The notes under the pieces are model-generated. The model saw only the letters and a program-made list of their open reading frames with translations, did no database searches and had not been told where the DNA came from. From Stentor coeruleus (taxonomy: Eukaryota > Ciliophora > Heterotrichea > Heterotrichida > Stentoridae): DNA of 64,000 bases. This document shows, piece by piece, positions 30,117 to 40,752 of this stretch (positions are counted from its first letter, which is position 1; each line of letters begins with the position of its first letter). The stretch is taken from contig MPUH01000156.1 of NCBI GenBank assembly GCA_001970955.1, positions 1 through 64,000 on the forward strand, given 5' to 3'. The translations under genes were made by a program, and so were the position numbers.

Positions 30117-30869
30117 ATGGGTTGCTGTGAAAGTCGTGATGTAATTCCTAATTAGAAAAGCAGCAAGCCAGTTGAAAATATAAACATTACCTACAACCTA
30201 ATCTCCAAAGAATCCAAAGACTTACAAATCCAACAAATCACCTCAGTCAAAGACCCGAAAATCCAAGAAATCCTCCTACACACCAAAGAACTTGACTCAA
30301 AAGATGACTGGGATTCAGTAGTCCAAGAAACCAATCTTCAAATAAAAAAACGTCAAGGAAGTAAATACTCTCAAGACCTCATTGTGTCAAAACTTCAATT
30401 CACATTCGATAATCAAGTACCACTTTCCTTATTATTAGACGAATTAAATATTGGTGCTAACAGAAAGCAATGGGATACTAATTTTAAGATATTTGAAAAC
30501 ATTGAAGAAGATTCCCCAAACAACTTTTTATTATACTCTGTATTCAGTGTATTATTTTTTAAAACTGAATATTTAGAAAGAAAATCTGTGGTTTTCCAAA
30601 ACAATACAGTTTTTGTTGTTGTATATTCAATTGAAGATGAAAGAAAACCTATAGATAAATCAGTCACTAGGGCACATACGCATTTTGGGGTTATGGCTAT
30701 TGCAGATAAAGATAACAAGACTGAAATGACTGTTTTTAATCAAACTGACCCAAATAGTACGATGGCTAAAATGGGGACTGCTCTTGGAATTAAAGCACTT
30801 AAAGGATGGGCAGATACATTGAAAAAACGTGTGAGCAAAGTTATGAGTTCTCGCAATAACGTAGGTTAA
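30117..30869 (+). CDS. START-like lipid-binding protein with MGCC acylation exon
   Basis: Two exons give 245 aa. Exon 1 (30117-30140) is only eight codons, MGCCESRD, a strong candidate for N-myristoylation at Gly2 plus palmitoylation at Cys3/Cys4. A 15-nt intron follows, then an uninterrupted exon. From about residue 85 to 235 the sequence has START-domain features: NRKQWDTNF near the start of the domain, a beta-rich core (FLLYSVFSVLFFKTEYLERKSVVF, VFVVVYSIED), a segment corresponding to the GWVI strand (TRAHTHFGVMAIAD), MTVFNQTDPNSTMAK and the C-terminal helix (IKALKGWADTLKKRV). START domains hold or move lipids. Without the intron the apparent start would be a GTG at 30384 and the anchor would be missed. 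The lipid ligand is unknown. Confidence 0.8.
30141..30155 (+). other. 15-nt intron (START-like gene)
   Basis: GTAATTCCTAATTAG between codons 8 and 9. It contains an in-frame TAG at its end; splicing opens the frame to 30869. Confidence 0.9.
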
Positions 30870-31069
30870 AATTTATTTTTTTATACAATGCTATGATTTT
30901 TTGATAGAAAAGATCTGATTTGGCTTTTTTTTCTATTTTTTTACTATCTTTAGATAGCATTTTGTGTATTTATAGTAAAAATTCCAAAATAAGAGAAATA
31001 ATTTTTATATAAAATAATAAGCAAACTACATAAAGATGTATCTTTATTATTTTCTAATACGATTCCTGA

Positions 31070-32296
31070 TTAAAAATTATTTAGACTCACAACTCTCTTA
31101 ACACTACATGCAGTACATGTTCCTTCATTAATATAAGGGTTTTTTCTCATACAAGACAGACAAACTTGATCATCACAACTAGGGCATGCAGAACATAAAT
31201 ACGTCTTATGCCTTATCGAATCACAAAACCCACATCTAACTTGTTCAAAGTTTTTAGCATAATTAATATCAATCCAATAAAACTCATCTGTATGTTTACA
31301 TTCTTCAGATATCTTAAGTTTATTGTTGTAAACGGTATTATTAAGAAAACAGCATATACAATAGATTTTTTCTTTTATAGAAGCTTTTTTATAACAAAAT
31401 ATACAATTTTCTTTAGGCTCAGCAAAAGCAGAAGTTTTAGGGGTTGCTGGTTTAAGATTATAAATATTGTATGCACAACAATTGGTATTGATAAGGAAAT
31501 GTGTTGTTCTTTTAAGCATTTTACCACAGTTTGTGCAAAGTGATGCCCCACAATAAGCTGGCTGACGAAGGACAGAGCTTGTAGCGTAGTTGTCTAGATT
31601 GAATTCTTCTTGAACTTTTTTCTTAAGAAAGAAATCGCTTGTTGAGGCTGTTTCTATAGTAATAATTTCATCGTTATCCTCTTTTTTTAGATCTTCATCT
31701 TCTGAAGTTTCTTTTTCCAGTTGAGTTGTTATTTCTAAAAAACATATCCTTTGTGGTCTGTTTTTCAAATCAAGCTTTTGTTTAGGGTGTAAAAAGTATA
31801 AATCTTCTTCAAGGTTAAGTAAAAATACAGTAAAATTCATGTCTTTACTACCCCAAATAAAATCACCCTTTGCTGTTTTTTCAATCAGCTGAATCTTATT
31901 ATATTTTAGTAAATCTTGAAAAGGGAGAATTATAGATGTTTTGGTTTTGGGCTGAAAGCTTGCGATTTCTTCTAATAAAATAAAAAGATTTGGTCCATGT
32001 AGTAAAGTTTTTAGATTTGAAGAAAATGGGCTAAAGAATATATTTATGAAGGTTTTAATTGTAAGATTGTGTCTTTTATCAAAAGAGATTTTGCGTGATT
32101 TTGGATAAAAATAAATTGTATTTAAAAATACTTGTAAAGCGGTCTCAGGTGAGTTATTGAATAACAAGATCTCTAGTATTGCTTCCCATAAGTTAGCAAA
32201 AATATAATGTTTGTTAATTTTCCTGCACTGACTAAAATTATCAAGATTCACACTTGTTTTCAAAGTTTTTATAGTCCTCAAAGGAGACACAGCCAT
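31070..32296 (-). CDS. Cysteine-rich zinc-binding protein (408 aa)
   Basis: An unrecognised protein. The N-terminal half (about 1-180) is globular and helical (ILEILLFNNSPETALQVFLNTIYF). An acidic linker follows (KETSEDEDLKKEDNDE). The C-terminal 170 residues hold many paired cysteines: LCTNCGK, TNCCAY, ENCIFCYKK, YCICCF, VRCGFCDS, YLCSACPSCDDQVCLSCMRK and GTCTACS. Several CxxC pairs suggest at least three zinc sites, possibly B-box or PHD-like, but spacing does not fit one named family. No signal peptide or membrane span was seen. The start ATG follows an in-frame TAA. A role in protein-protein binding is a guess. Confidence 0.75.
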   Translation of the reverse strand: MAVSPLRTIKTLKTSVNLDNFSQCRKINKHYIFANLWEAILEILLFNNSPETALQVFLNTIYFYPKSRKISFDKRHNLTIKTFINIFFSPFSSNLKTLLHGPNLFILLEEIASFQPKTKTSIILPFQDLLKYNKIQLIEKTAKGDFIWGSKDMNFTVFLLNLEEDLYFLHPKQKLDLKNRPQRICFLEITTQLEKETSEDEDLKKEDNDEIITIETASTSDFFLKKKVQEEFNLDNYATSSVLRQPAYCGASLCTNCGKMLKRTTHFLINTNCCAYNIYNLKPATPKTSAFAEPKENCIFCYKKASIKEKIYCICCFLNNTVYNNKLKISEECKHTDEFYWIDINYAKNFEQVRCGFCDSIRHKTYLCSACPSCDDQVCLSCMRKNPYINEGTCTACSVKRVVSLNNF

Positions 32297-32651
32297 TTAT
32301 ACATGATATAATGCTTTTTATGATATATAATTTAACCAAGGATTATTTAAATTTATATTAATAACTTGAAATCATCATCTTAAAAAACTGCAAATCCAAC
32401 CCATTTTCTCATAAGCTATTTGCACTAAAAAAAACTATTATATACAAAAAATACTAAAATTTAAAAAATCAATACCTAAACATAATCTTACTACTTATAG
32501 TTATTTTATGACAAAAAAAAATGATTAATTTAAGTGGATAGCATATAAAAAATAAAAAGACACACACAAAAATCAATACTTTTACATATGAAACTATTAA
32601 GATAATAAAAAAAAGTCGTATTTTTTTGCAGTAAATCAATATTAATTCTTT
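32297..32651. other. Intergenic region, nothing recognised
   Basis: 355 bp, AT-rich with A-runs, between two minus-strand genes. No ORF, RNA gene or repeat. Confidence 0.6.
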
Positions 32652-33854
32652 TTACGGATCATATAGTTTGCTTATTGTAAAATCAGTAGGCAAGATGATG
32701 CTTTTATGTGGTAATTTCACAGATTTTTTCCAAGGTTTTGAAGGTTTTTTATTTAAAGCTTCTTTTGTTGCTAATAATATATTGATAAGCTTTTGAGTTT
32801 TTTCTTCTGTACTTAAAGTACCTGTAGGGAGTATTTCCATAACACGATTAAATGAAGGACGAGGGGTCAAGCTTTCAAAACCCCCAGCTGCCCTAACTGA
32901 CAAAGCTCTATTTTTAGTCTCTAAATCACTTATTCGGTTTTCAAGTTCTTTTTCCCTTTCACTTAAAGTTTTTATTGTTGATATTGAATGATCAATATAG
33001 TATTTCATTTTATTACATTCATCTGTATGAAATTTTATATTTTTTTTCATATCATCTATGCTATTTTCAAGATCTTTAATTTTTAAAGACTTTTCATCAT
33101 CAAGATTTTGTAAACTGATTATCCGACGTTTATGTGAAGAGTTTTGCATACGGATTTGTCTGATTACTTCTTCATTATCTTCTATAGTTTGTTCATGAGT
33201 TTTGATTATTGCTAAGCTTTGTGCAAGTTTAGCTTGGGAAATTGCAATTTCTTTATCTCGTGATTCTATCGGTTTGGTTATGTTTTCTTGAATAAAAGCT
33301 TCTAATTCAATAACTTTTTTATGTTTTTCTTCAATGATTTCTTTAAGTCCTATATGTTTATTACGTTTTTCTTGTTTGATTTTTTCTTCTAAGCTTTCTT
33401 GGAATTCTTTACGAGTTTTTTCTAATATTTTTTTATTGCAGTCCATAGCATAAAAGTATGGTAAAGAGGAATCTTCGATTATAGATTCTGTATAATTATC
33501 GTACATATGTTGAAGAACTTCTTTATCTATATTTGTTTTGTTTATAAAGAGTCCAAATTGAATAGTATCAATTATCGCTCGCATTTCTGCTGAGAATATA
33601 CTTTCTTGGGTTGAGCATAGTTTTAAAACTTCAAATGAGTGCTTTAATTTTTCTATAACATTGGTCGAGGTCCAGATATTTATTATTTTTTCAGAGATGT
33701 CCTTTTTGGTTTTCAGTGATGGGGAATTATATTTGAGAAGATTGTCAGATGATTTTCCTAATTTTAGGGAAACTGGACTGAGATGATTATATTGCCTTGG
33801 AGAGAGCTCTGAAATTTTAAATTTTAACCTAGATTGGATCATCCTTTCTTTCAT
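32652..33854 (-). CDS. Coiled-coil protein (400 aa), family unknown
   Basis: The N-terminal 65 residues are basic and polar (SELSPRQYNHLSPVSLKLG). Residues about 65-130 look globular (STNVIEKLKHSFEVLKLCSTQESIFSAEMRAIIDTIQFGLF). A long continuous coiled coil then runs from about 130 to 320. The C-terminal tail is basic (NKKPSKPWKKSVKLPHK). The globular segment before the coil suggests a specific binding partner rather than a simple spacer. No catalytic motif, membrane span or intron is apparent. Similar architecture is common among ciliate basal-body and cortical proteins, but I cannot assign a family. Confidence 0.72.
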   Translation of the reverse strand: MKERMIQSRLKFKISELSPRQYNHLSPVSLKLGKSSDNLLKYNSPSLKTKKDISEKIINIWTSTNVIEKLKHSFEVLKLCSTQESIFSAEMRAIIDTIQFGLFINKTNIDKEVLQHMYDNYTESIIEDSSLPYFYAMDCNKKILEKTRKEFQESLEEKIKQEKRNKHIGLKEIIEEKHKKVIELEAFIQENITKPIESRDKEIAISQAKLAQSLAIIKTHEQTIEDNEEVIRQIRMQNSSHKRRIISLQNLDDEKSLKIKDLENSIDDMKKNIKFHTDECNKMKYYIDHSISTIKTLSEREKELENRISDLETKNRALSVRAAGGFESLTPRPSFNRVMEILPTGTLSTEEKTQKLINILLATKEALNKKPSKPWKKSVKLPHKSIILPTDFTISKLYDP

Positions 33855-34773
33855 ATATAATTAATATAATAAGCTTATCCAATAACTCATTCAGAGGTTT
33901 TACAAAACTATAAGAGGCTTGGGGCTTATAAAAATTGCATAGTTTCCCTTACCGTGATTTATTTATGCTTCAGCCTAACTCTTAGTAGCTTTTTTGATTT
34001 ACTTGCCTCATGGAGAAGAGAAGCTTAAGAATTTGTTGAGTAGCTATTTTAGTAGTTATTCTAAGAAAGGAAAAAATTCTCAGTATATGGTTTGAATGGA
34101 TTTTGGAGAAATTTTATTGCTTTATGGCTAGAATTTTTAAAAATTCACTGAAAATTGATTAAATAATTGTATTTGAAAGGATTTGATAATCATGTTTTGA
34201 AGTTTGGTTTTAAGATTATATTTATTTTTTGTATATGAATTACAGTTAATTGAGGATATGAATGATTTTTTATTATTTGATATTTTGTTTATTAACTATA
34301 AAGATTCTATATTTAACTATTTAATCAACAACATTATAAAATAATTTCTTCATCTAATCATTTTACAAAATAAACATAACCATCTAATTTCAAAACTCCT
34401 CCTTTTCTATTTCCCATTAATAATTATAACAATAATTTTATTTTCCCATATAAAACCAAAACTAAACAATCATCTTTTCAAGCCTCCTTCACTATCTTCC
34501 AACATCAATTTCCCAAAATTTTCTTATTCATCAAACTCTCATTATCTTTTCCAATCATACAAGTAACCCATCATTAAACTTCCCAATTTCTGACACTACT
34601 TCAAAAATTAATAATGCCAAAAATCGCACCCAAGACTTTTTCTATAAACAAAATATTCAGTATTTATATTCTTATTATCATATTCTTTCATTCTCTCTCC
34701 CTTCTAATCCATTTATCTAAAATTCTGAAACCAAATACAATAATAAATTCTAATCTGACTACAAGAATTATAG
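33855..34773. other. Intergenic region with skew flip
   Basis: 919 bp between two minus-strand genes. The part next to 33855 is G-rich (5' flank); from about 34340 it is C-rich and G-poor (3' flank of the gene at 34774). A 73-codon plus-strand ORF at 34614-34835 lies in this C-rich DNA and is not supported. Confidence 0.6.
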
Positions 34774-35118
34774 CTATTTTAATATATTTGAACGTCTTCT
34801 TGATATTAATGAGCTGCCAACAGTGTTTAATTTGACATCTGCTGCATGATGAGTCAGCTCATCTCTAATATTGACAGGTTGTATTTCATCATCAAGTTTA
34901 TAATAAATACTCTCTAAACTTTGTGCAAGACTGTGATAATACTCTTCTCTATTAGGAGAAATTGGGACAAATAAATCTGATGCATTTTCTGGACGTAGAA
35001 AACAGGGTTCTACTTTAAACTCATTATCATCATCACTTGAGAAAGCTAGATCTTCTGTACTTGCGTTGGAAATACGATAAATCAGTTCACATAATGGGAG
35101 TTTTTCCAAGCCTGTCAT
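34774..35118 (-). CDS. Small acidic protein of unknown function (114 aa)
   Basis: It begins MTGLEKLPLCELIYRIS and holds an acidic patch (SSDDDNEFKVEP), then a short helical stretch (EEYYHSLAQSLESIYYKLDDEI) and ends RRRSNILK. No family was recognised. Support comes from balanced composition unlike the surrounding AT-rich DNA and from correct flanks: G-rich on the plus strand upstream (35119 on) and C-rich downstream, as for other minus-strand genes here. Confidence 0.55.
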   Translation of the reverse strand: MTGLEKLPLCELIYRISNASTEDLAFSSDDDNEFKVEPCFLRPENASDLFVPISPNREEYYHSLAQSLESIYYKLDDEIQPVNIRDELTHHAADVKLNTVGSSLISRRRSNILK

Positions 35119-35671
35119 TTGGACGATTTATTTATATGATAAGAATTCTTCTATAGATATGGATAAGATCAGAGATAAATAATAGTTTTTTTTAATTAGA
35201 ATAAGTGAAGGTTTAAGTTGATTGGAATTAGGTTTAGAAAATATGGGATCGGGTTTGAATAGGTGTGGAAGGGATGCTGATGAGGAAATTATGGAAGAGA
35301 GAAAGTTTGTAAATAGTATTAAGGTAGGGATTTGAGTAAATTGATTATATGATTTTTAGAAAGGAAGATTTTATTTGAAAGTGCATGATTAAGGTTTTTA
35401 AATCAGGTTTTTTGATTATTGTAAATTTAAAACTTCAATAGTTTTTTAGTGTTGTGCTTATTAATGAAACACGATTTTTAACCACTTTAATAAATAGAAT
35501 ATCATGGGCATTTCAATAAGAATAATAATTACAATAAGATTTAAAAATATATATTAAATAATAATCCCTAAAAGTTTAATCTAGCAGTATTACTCTTTTA
35601 AAACATTTTGATTTTCTAAATCAACCATAAAAAAAATATTAAAAATATACACAAAACATACAAAAATCCAA
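35119..35671. other. Intergenic region, nothing recognised
   Basis: 553 bp between two minus-strand genes, G-rich at its start and AT-rich to C-rich towards 35671. No ORF, RNA gene or repeat. Confidence 0.6.
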
Positions 35672-37423
35672 TTAGTCATCAAAGTTTTTATTTTTTAATA
35701 CGAATATATCACTAAAAGGTTGATTTAACAAACCCAGTCTTTCCTCCGAATTATCTGTTCTAAGACTTTCTGTATAAAACATCCCAAAGTTATTCAAAAC
35801 CTCCTCAAGCTTATCAACACCCTTACTATTAACAATTTTTTCTTTCTGTTTCCTACATTCCATTATCCTATCATGCTCATCTCTCCCTTCACATCCACTT
35901 TTAGCATTAGGATCTTTAGGACAATTCATAGACAAATGTCCCCTTTCCTTACAATTCTATATATCCTTTACCGAACAAAACAAAAGATTTCCTTTATGAA
36001 TATCATGATCCCCATCTTCTTTATAAACATGTTTTCTACTCATACACCCTGGAGCATTTCTATCTTTAACCCCACAACACCAATAATTTTCCCCATTATA
36101 TTTATTTAAATGAGTTCGACAAGACCAGTTATAATTCATATCTTCAGTATAAACTTGTGAACAATTAACACATACTTTTGTCATATTAAGAGCAGCTTCA
36201 GAGTTTTTGAATTGTTTACTGATTTTATATCGTAATGCATTAAGTTCTGAATTTGTGTTGTTATATTGTTTTTCTAGTTCGCTTAGTGATTGAGAAAGTG
36301 ACTCACACTTTCTACGTTCGTGTTCAAGTTCTTGTTCTAGGATTTTTATTGTCATTTTATGAGATTTTATTATTTTGTTTCTAACTTCATCGAAGTTTAA
36401 CCTTTTATCAACTGTTGATTCGTAGGCTAGGCGGAGTTCATCGCGTTCTGTGATAATCCCTTTCATACTGCTCTTTAAATATTGATAATCTTTTGAAAAT
36501 AGAACTAAAGAACTTAAAATAGAATTATATTCATCATGAAGTTTAGTAGTAGAGGAATGCGATCCAAGTAAAAAATCCAACGATTTATACAATCCTTCCA
36601 AACTATCACACATAATAGAATTTTCAAACATCAACAAACTTGTGAAATGCTCATGCTCAGCAACTTTGTCTACTAAATCATTTTAAGAGTTAGGGGCCAT
36701 ATAACACTTAAATCGGATATTATTTGTCAATTTGGCTTCATTAATAATTTTGTTAGCGTTTTCAATCTCCATCCTCAACCCATCAAAAGCACACTTATAA
36801 TACTCACACCTTGAATTCATATTATCATAATCCTGACTTTTAAAATCATTATAAAACTCATTTTTCATACATTGTTCCATAATACTTTGAAAATTTGTCT
36901 GAAGGTCCAAAAAATCGTTTCTAACTTTATTTAATTCTGCAACAATAACATACTTTTCCTGTTCTAATTCTTTGTTTTTCTTTTCAAGTTCTTGGATTTT
37001 ATTTTTCAAATTTTTAACTTCCCCTGCCAACTGATCTGATAAAGTAATTTCTGCATATAAACTTCCAGGTACAATATCAAGACCTTTATTTTCTTTTTGC
37101 CTTGACTCCATACCCCTATCTTTTTGCCTTCTTTTATACTCTTTATTTTTAAAATCTTTACGAAACATAGGCAAAATATATTCTTTTACTACTTCAGCTG
37201 CTATTTCAGGGTTTATTGCACTACTACATCTTTTATGGACTCTACTACGAACATAATCGATATTTTTTTGGAATGTCATTGTATTATCTTTAGTTAATGT
37301 GCTTCTTAGTCTGAAACTTTGAGTAAATGAACTGAGTGCATCTGCTTTCTTTTTAGATGAATCTTGAAAACTTGATGATTTGGTTTTAGACCTTTCTGCT
37401 GGTGTTAAGCTTCTTTTGGACAT
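35672..37423 (-). CDS. Coiled-coil protein with CHORD-like and CCHC zinc modules (one in-frame TAA unexplained)
   Basis: Probably one gene of about 573 aa. The N-terminal part (36683-37423) is basic then coiled-coil. The middle (to 35972) is coiled-coil followed by a Cys/His cluster resembling CHORD domains (CVNCSQVY ... WSCRTH ... YWCCG ... GCMSRKH). A 15-nt intron then sits inside a perfect CCHC knuckle; splicing gives CSNCKERGHLSMNC (C-x2-C-x4-H-x4-C). The frame also meets one TAA at 36683-36685. Both sides are in the same frame, only 45 bp apart, and both continue as coiled coil. A 15-mer there, CTTAAAATGATTTAG at 36673-36687 (coding strand), would restore the frame if spliced but starts CT, not GT. 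Alternatives are a sequence error, read-through or two genes. Binding of RNA or protein is possible. Confidence 0.65.
35957..35971 (-). other. 15-nt intron inside a CCHC knuckle
   Basis: Coding strand GTAAAGGATATATAG. It separates the first Cys-Ser from Asn-Cys of the knuckle. Retention would end translation shortly after the first Cys. Confidence 0.92.
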
Positions 37424-38097
37424 ATATATTTGATTATAAATTAATAGTAAAGAAGATATTGATACGAATTATATGAACTGAAAAAGTATGAGGAGGAAAA
37501 TTTTGGATAAGATTTGGATATGATAGAGATTGGATATGAATAAAAGTAGATAAAAATTAGGGAAATTATTATATGGGTAAATGGTTTGGATATTGAAAGC
37601 TAGTTTTACAAGATGTTTAAATTTGGAATAGTTTTTATAAGGTTAGAAGTCAAATAATTGTAAATATGCGGGTTTTTTAAGAATTTTTAAGATACAGATT
37701 TTGGTTTGAGGAGATTGTGAGAAATATTGCTATAATAGATTTATAGTTCAAACTTATTGATAATTTTTTTGAATATACTTCCGAAATAAATAAAATCCAT
37801 ATCTTAATTTTATATTTATTTGATGTATAAATAACTATTAGATCCTTTCTATAATAAACACATATGAACAAAAATCATCAAAAGCTATCATATAAGTGAT
37901 TTAAAAATATTATATTTTCAAAGTTTTATATAATCTTCTTCCTACACACATACTAACAACATAAAACTAAGGGAAAATTTTTAAAACCTCATAAGGCAGC
38001 CTGAGTTAAGAGAAAAATCCAACTACATTAAAGCATTTAATAATTTTATAAAAAACCCTAATCTTTAAATCGCAAAAAAAAAATAGCAAGGTATTTA
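37424..38097. other. Intergenic region, nothing recognised
   Basis: 674 bp between two minus-strand genes; G-rich next to 37424, C-richer towards 38097. A 64-codon ORF on the minus strand is AT-rich and unsupported. Confidence 0.6.
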
Positions 38098-39921
38098 TTA
38101 TGAGAAATTATAAGTAAATCCTTGATTCCCAACTTGAAGTTTTGTATTATTAACTTTTTCAAGAAAGTTATTTATCCGTAGTTCTTCAGTGATATTTGGA
38201 AGTCTCTCTTTAAACCCATATTGAGAACTAGTATTTATATAAAAATTAGCTGCTTGGGTGCTATCTGGTTTTCTTGACTTTTTAGCAACAGTAAAGTCAT
38301 TTATATTATAAGAACTACCAGTAACTCTGCTTTCTGATCTTACTTCAGTAAAAATTTTAGTATCAGGCTTTAATTCAGAAAAATTCCTTGTATTATGTTT
38401 CACTTCATGCTTAGGTTCAGAAAAATTCCTAGTGTTAAGCCTCATCTCAGGCTTAGTTTCAGAAAAAATCCTAGTTTCAAGTTTTCCTGGCAAATGATTT
38501 ACAACATCTTTTTCTTCAAGTTTGTTATTCATATACTCTACAGCTGTGTCATTAAGATGATCATTATTCTTTGGTTTAATAAAATTATATGCTTGAAATG
38601 GTGCATATGCTTCAATTGGTTCTTCATCTTCTTCTTCTTCATTCTCATCTTTTACTTTTTCTTTTTCTTTTTCTTTTACTATTATTGATTCAGAAAATTT
38701 TCCTATTGAGAAATCAGAATTTTTCTCTGCACTTACATCTGATTGTTTTTCAAGTTTATTATTATTAACAGGGACAATAGCAGGATTTTGGGTATCATTT
38801 GCATATGTTTCTAAACTAGTGATATTAACTGAATATATTCTCAAAACAAATCTTATAATAATAGTAAATTCTGTTAGCCATATAATGATTACACAGAAAG
38901 TAGAGGTATAGAATTTTATACTGTCAGATAAATTTTCTAATGACCTAATTCCGATTATCACAACTAGAAATAAACATAAAAATTCAGTAATAAAAACTGT
39001 TATTGAATCTCTTCTCTGAGCAAAAGGACTTGCTATACATATATAAATCACTAAATATTAAATACATATGATAGCTTGAAATACTGCAATGACAAATAAC
39101 TGAACTGAAGGTGATTTAGGTAATATAACCAAACAAAAAGATAGAGAAAACCTATACAATAAGAATATTGTATAAAACTGATATTTAAGTGTTTGGAAAC
39201 ATGGTTTGAATTCATTAACAATTGTTCCAACACTTTCAAATAGAATATCATGATGTGATTCTTTATCACGGGACATTTTAACTTTAATAATAACAGGGAT
39301 GGCAAGTATCCAACAACCTCCCATGATCAAAAAGAACAAAGAAAACCCTAAATTTATTATTGAGCAAGTGTTTTTCCCTGAATAAAAATACACATTAATC
39401 ATACTAAAAGTCATAAAGTCTAAATATAATAGCAAATGAAGCCTAATTACTATCGAGTATTTAACCTGTTTTTTTATTTTCTCAATTGTTTCAAAATTTT
39501 TCAATCTACTTATTATCAATATGATAATGCAAAAAGTAAGTACTGCAAAATAAACCAAAAGTATTTCTTTTGCATTGTTAATAAATCCATTCGAATCAAT
39601 ATTTAAATTTTTGTAAATTTCTGTCTCAATAGGTTCATCAGAACATATAGAAGGTAGGCTAAAAGGTCGAAATATCACAGCAATTTCACTGAAAAAAGAC
39701 TCGAATTCTGAATTGTTGTCGATGTTTATTAAAGGAATCCAGTGAATAAGAGTTAAGAATGAAATGTTGTGCCATACTGCAAAAAGACACTTTCCTCTGT
39801 TTTTAAGTATTAATGCGACCATTAGCATCAGGGCTAAGAAAGATAAAAAACAGTATATTGTTATCTTACCTGTTAATCTTAGTCTTGACATATCTAGTTC
39901 AGCATCTCTGAGATCTCTCAT
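38098..39921 (-). CDS. Multi-pass membrane protein with repetitive cytoplasmic tail (602 aa, one intron)
   Basis: Two exons joined by a 15-nt intron. The first 380 residues hold about seven to eight hydrophobic segments, including ITIYCFLSFLALMLMVALIL, ILLVYFAVLTFCIIILIIS, LGFSLFFLIMGGCWILAIPVII, SLSFCLVILPKSPSVQLFVIAVFQAI, and after the intron ITVFITEFLCLFLVVIIGI and FCVIIIWLTEFTIIIRFVLRIY. The intron falls between membrane segments in a short loop. The tail (about 390-602) is polar and acidic and carries degenerate repeats of about 15-17 residues around TRNFSEPK. It resembles the 7TM-like C-terminal half of large ciliate surface proteins, here without an extracellular Cys-rich part; transport function cannot be assigned. 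An upstream in-frame TAA fixes the start. Confidence 0.8.
39051..39065 (-). other. 15-nt intron (membrane protein)
   Basis: Coding strand GTATTTAATATTTAG; contains the in-frame TAA. Splicing joins FQAII to LIYICIASPF. Confidence 0.9.
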
Positions 39922-40752
39922 ATTTTATATCATATTTGCTTTTTTAATAATATCTCCTAATTAAATGTGATAAATTACTTAGTTGTACTCTACTTATAGA
40001 GTATATAATTGTACTTTTTAATTAGTGTTTATAATTTAGAATATGCTATTTAGTTGTGAAATGATAATAAAGAGAAATACTATAAGTTAATTAAATGTTT
40101 TTTTGGTAATTATAATATTATGTATGTTTTCTAAGGATACAATAAAATATGGGCTTTTAATATACAGTTTACAATAAGGGTTATTATCAATTAGGAATCT
40201 TTTATATTTTTAAATAAAGTTGGTTTGCTTGAACAATACAAGATTAAATTGTTTGTATATGCCATAGTTAATTTTATTATCATAAACTTATTATTTTTTT
40301 GCTAATTAATAGTTTTAAGAGTATTTTTGAGCATGCAAATTAGATATTTTCTTATGGAATCTCAGCAAGGGTGCGTTTTCAACAAAAAGTATTGATTTCT
40401 CTTCTTTGTACTAATTACAGCTAATATTCTGATTTAAATCGTAATTACTTACAATTTATTTATTATCTATGCATCTGTAATTGTAAATAAATCAAAATAT
40501 TATTAAAATGCAATCTTAATATTATTATTTATATTATATCTTTGAAAAGAATACATCTAAGAAAATCTATAATAAAATACTCTAATATCGATTTTTTGCA
40601 TATAATATTACAATTTCTCATATATTTATTCATTTTCACAATTGCTTTACCTTGCTTTTAAGGTTATAAATACTTAGTATTACATATTAAATTTAATACT
40701 TATAAAAAGACTACCTTTTTATAAAGTACTAACTGGCTAACTTATCCTAAAA
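39922..40752. other. Intergenic region, nothing recognised
   Basis: 831 bp between two minus-strand genes, very AT-rich. The stretch 40320-40450 has a more even base mix, but no ORF or RNA gene could be identified. Confidence 0.55.

Noticed and set aside
34614-34835. Plus-strand ORF of 73 aa with hydrophobic residues
   Set aside because: It overlaps the end of the minus-strand gene at 34774-35118, lies in the C-rich flank and has no recognisable protein pattern.
37677-37871. Minus-strand ORF of 64 aa
   Set aside because: Lies in intergenic AT-rich DNA with Ile/Tyr/Lys bias expected by chance.
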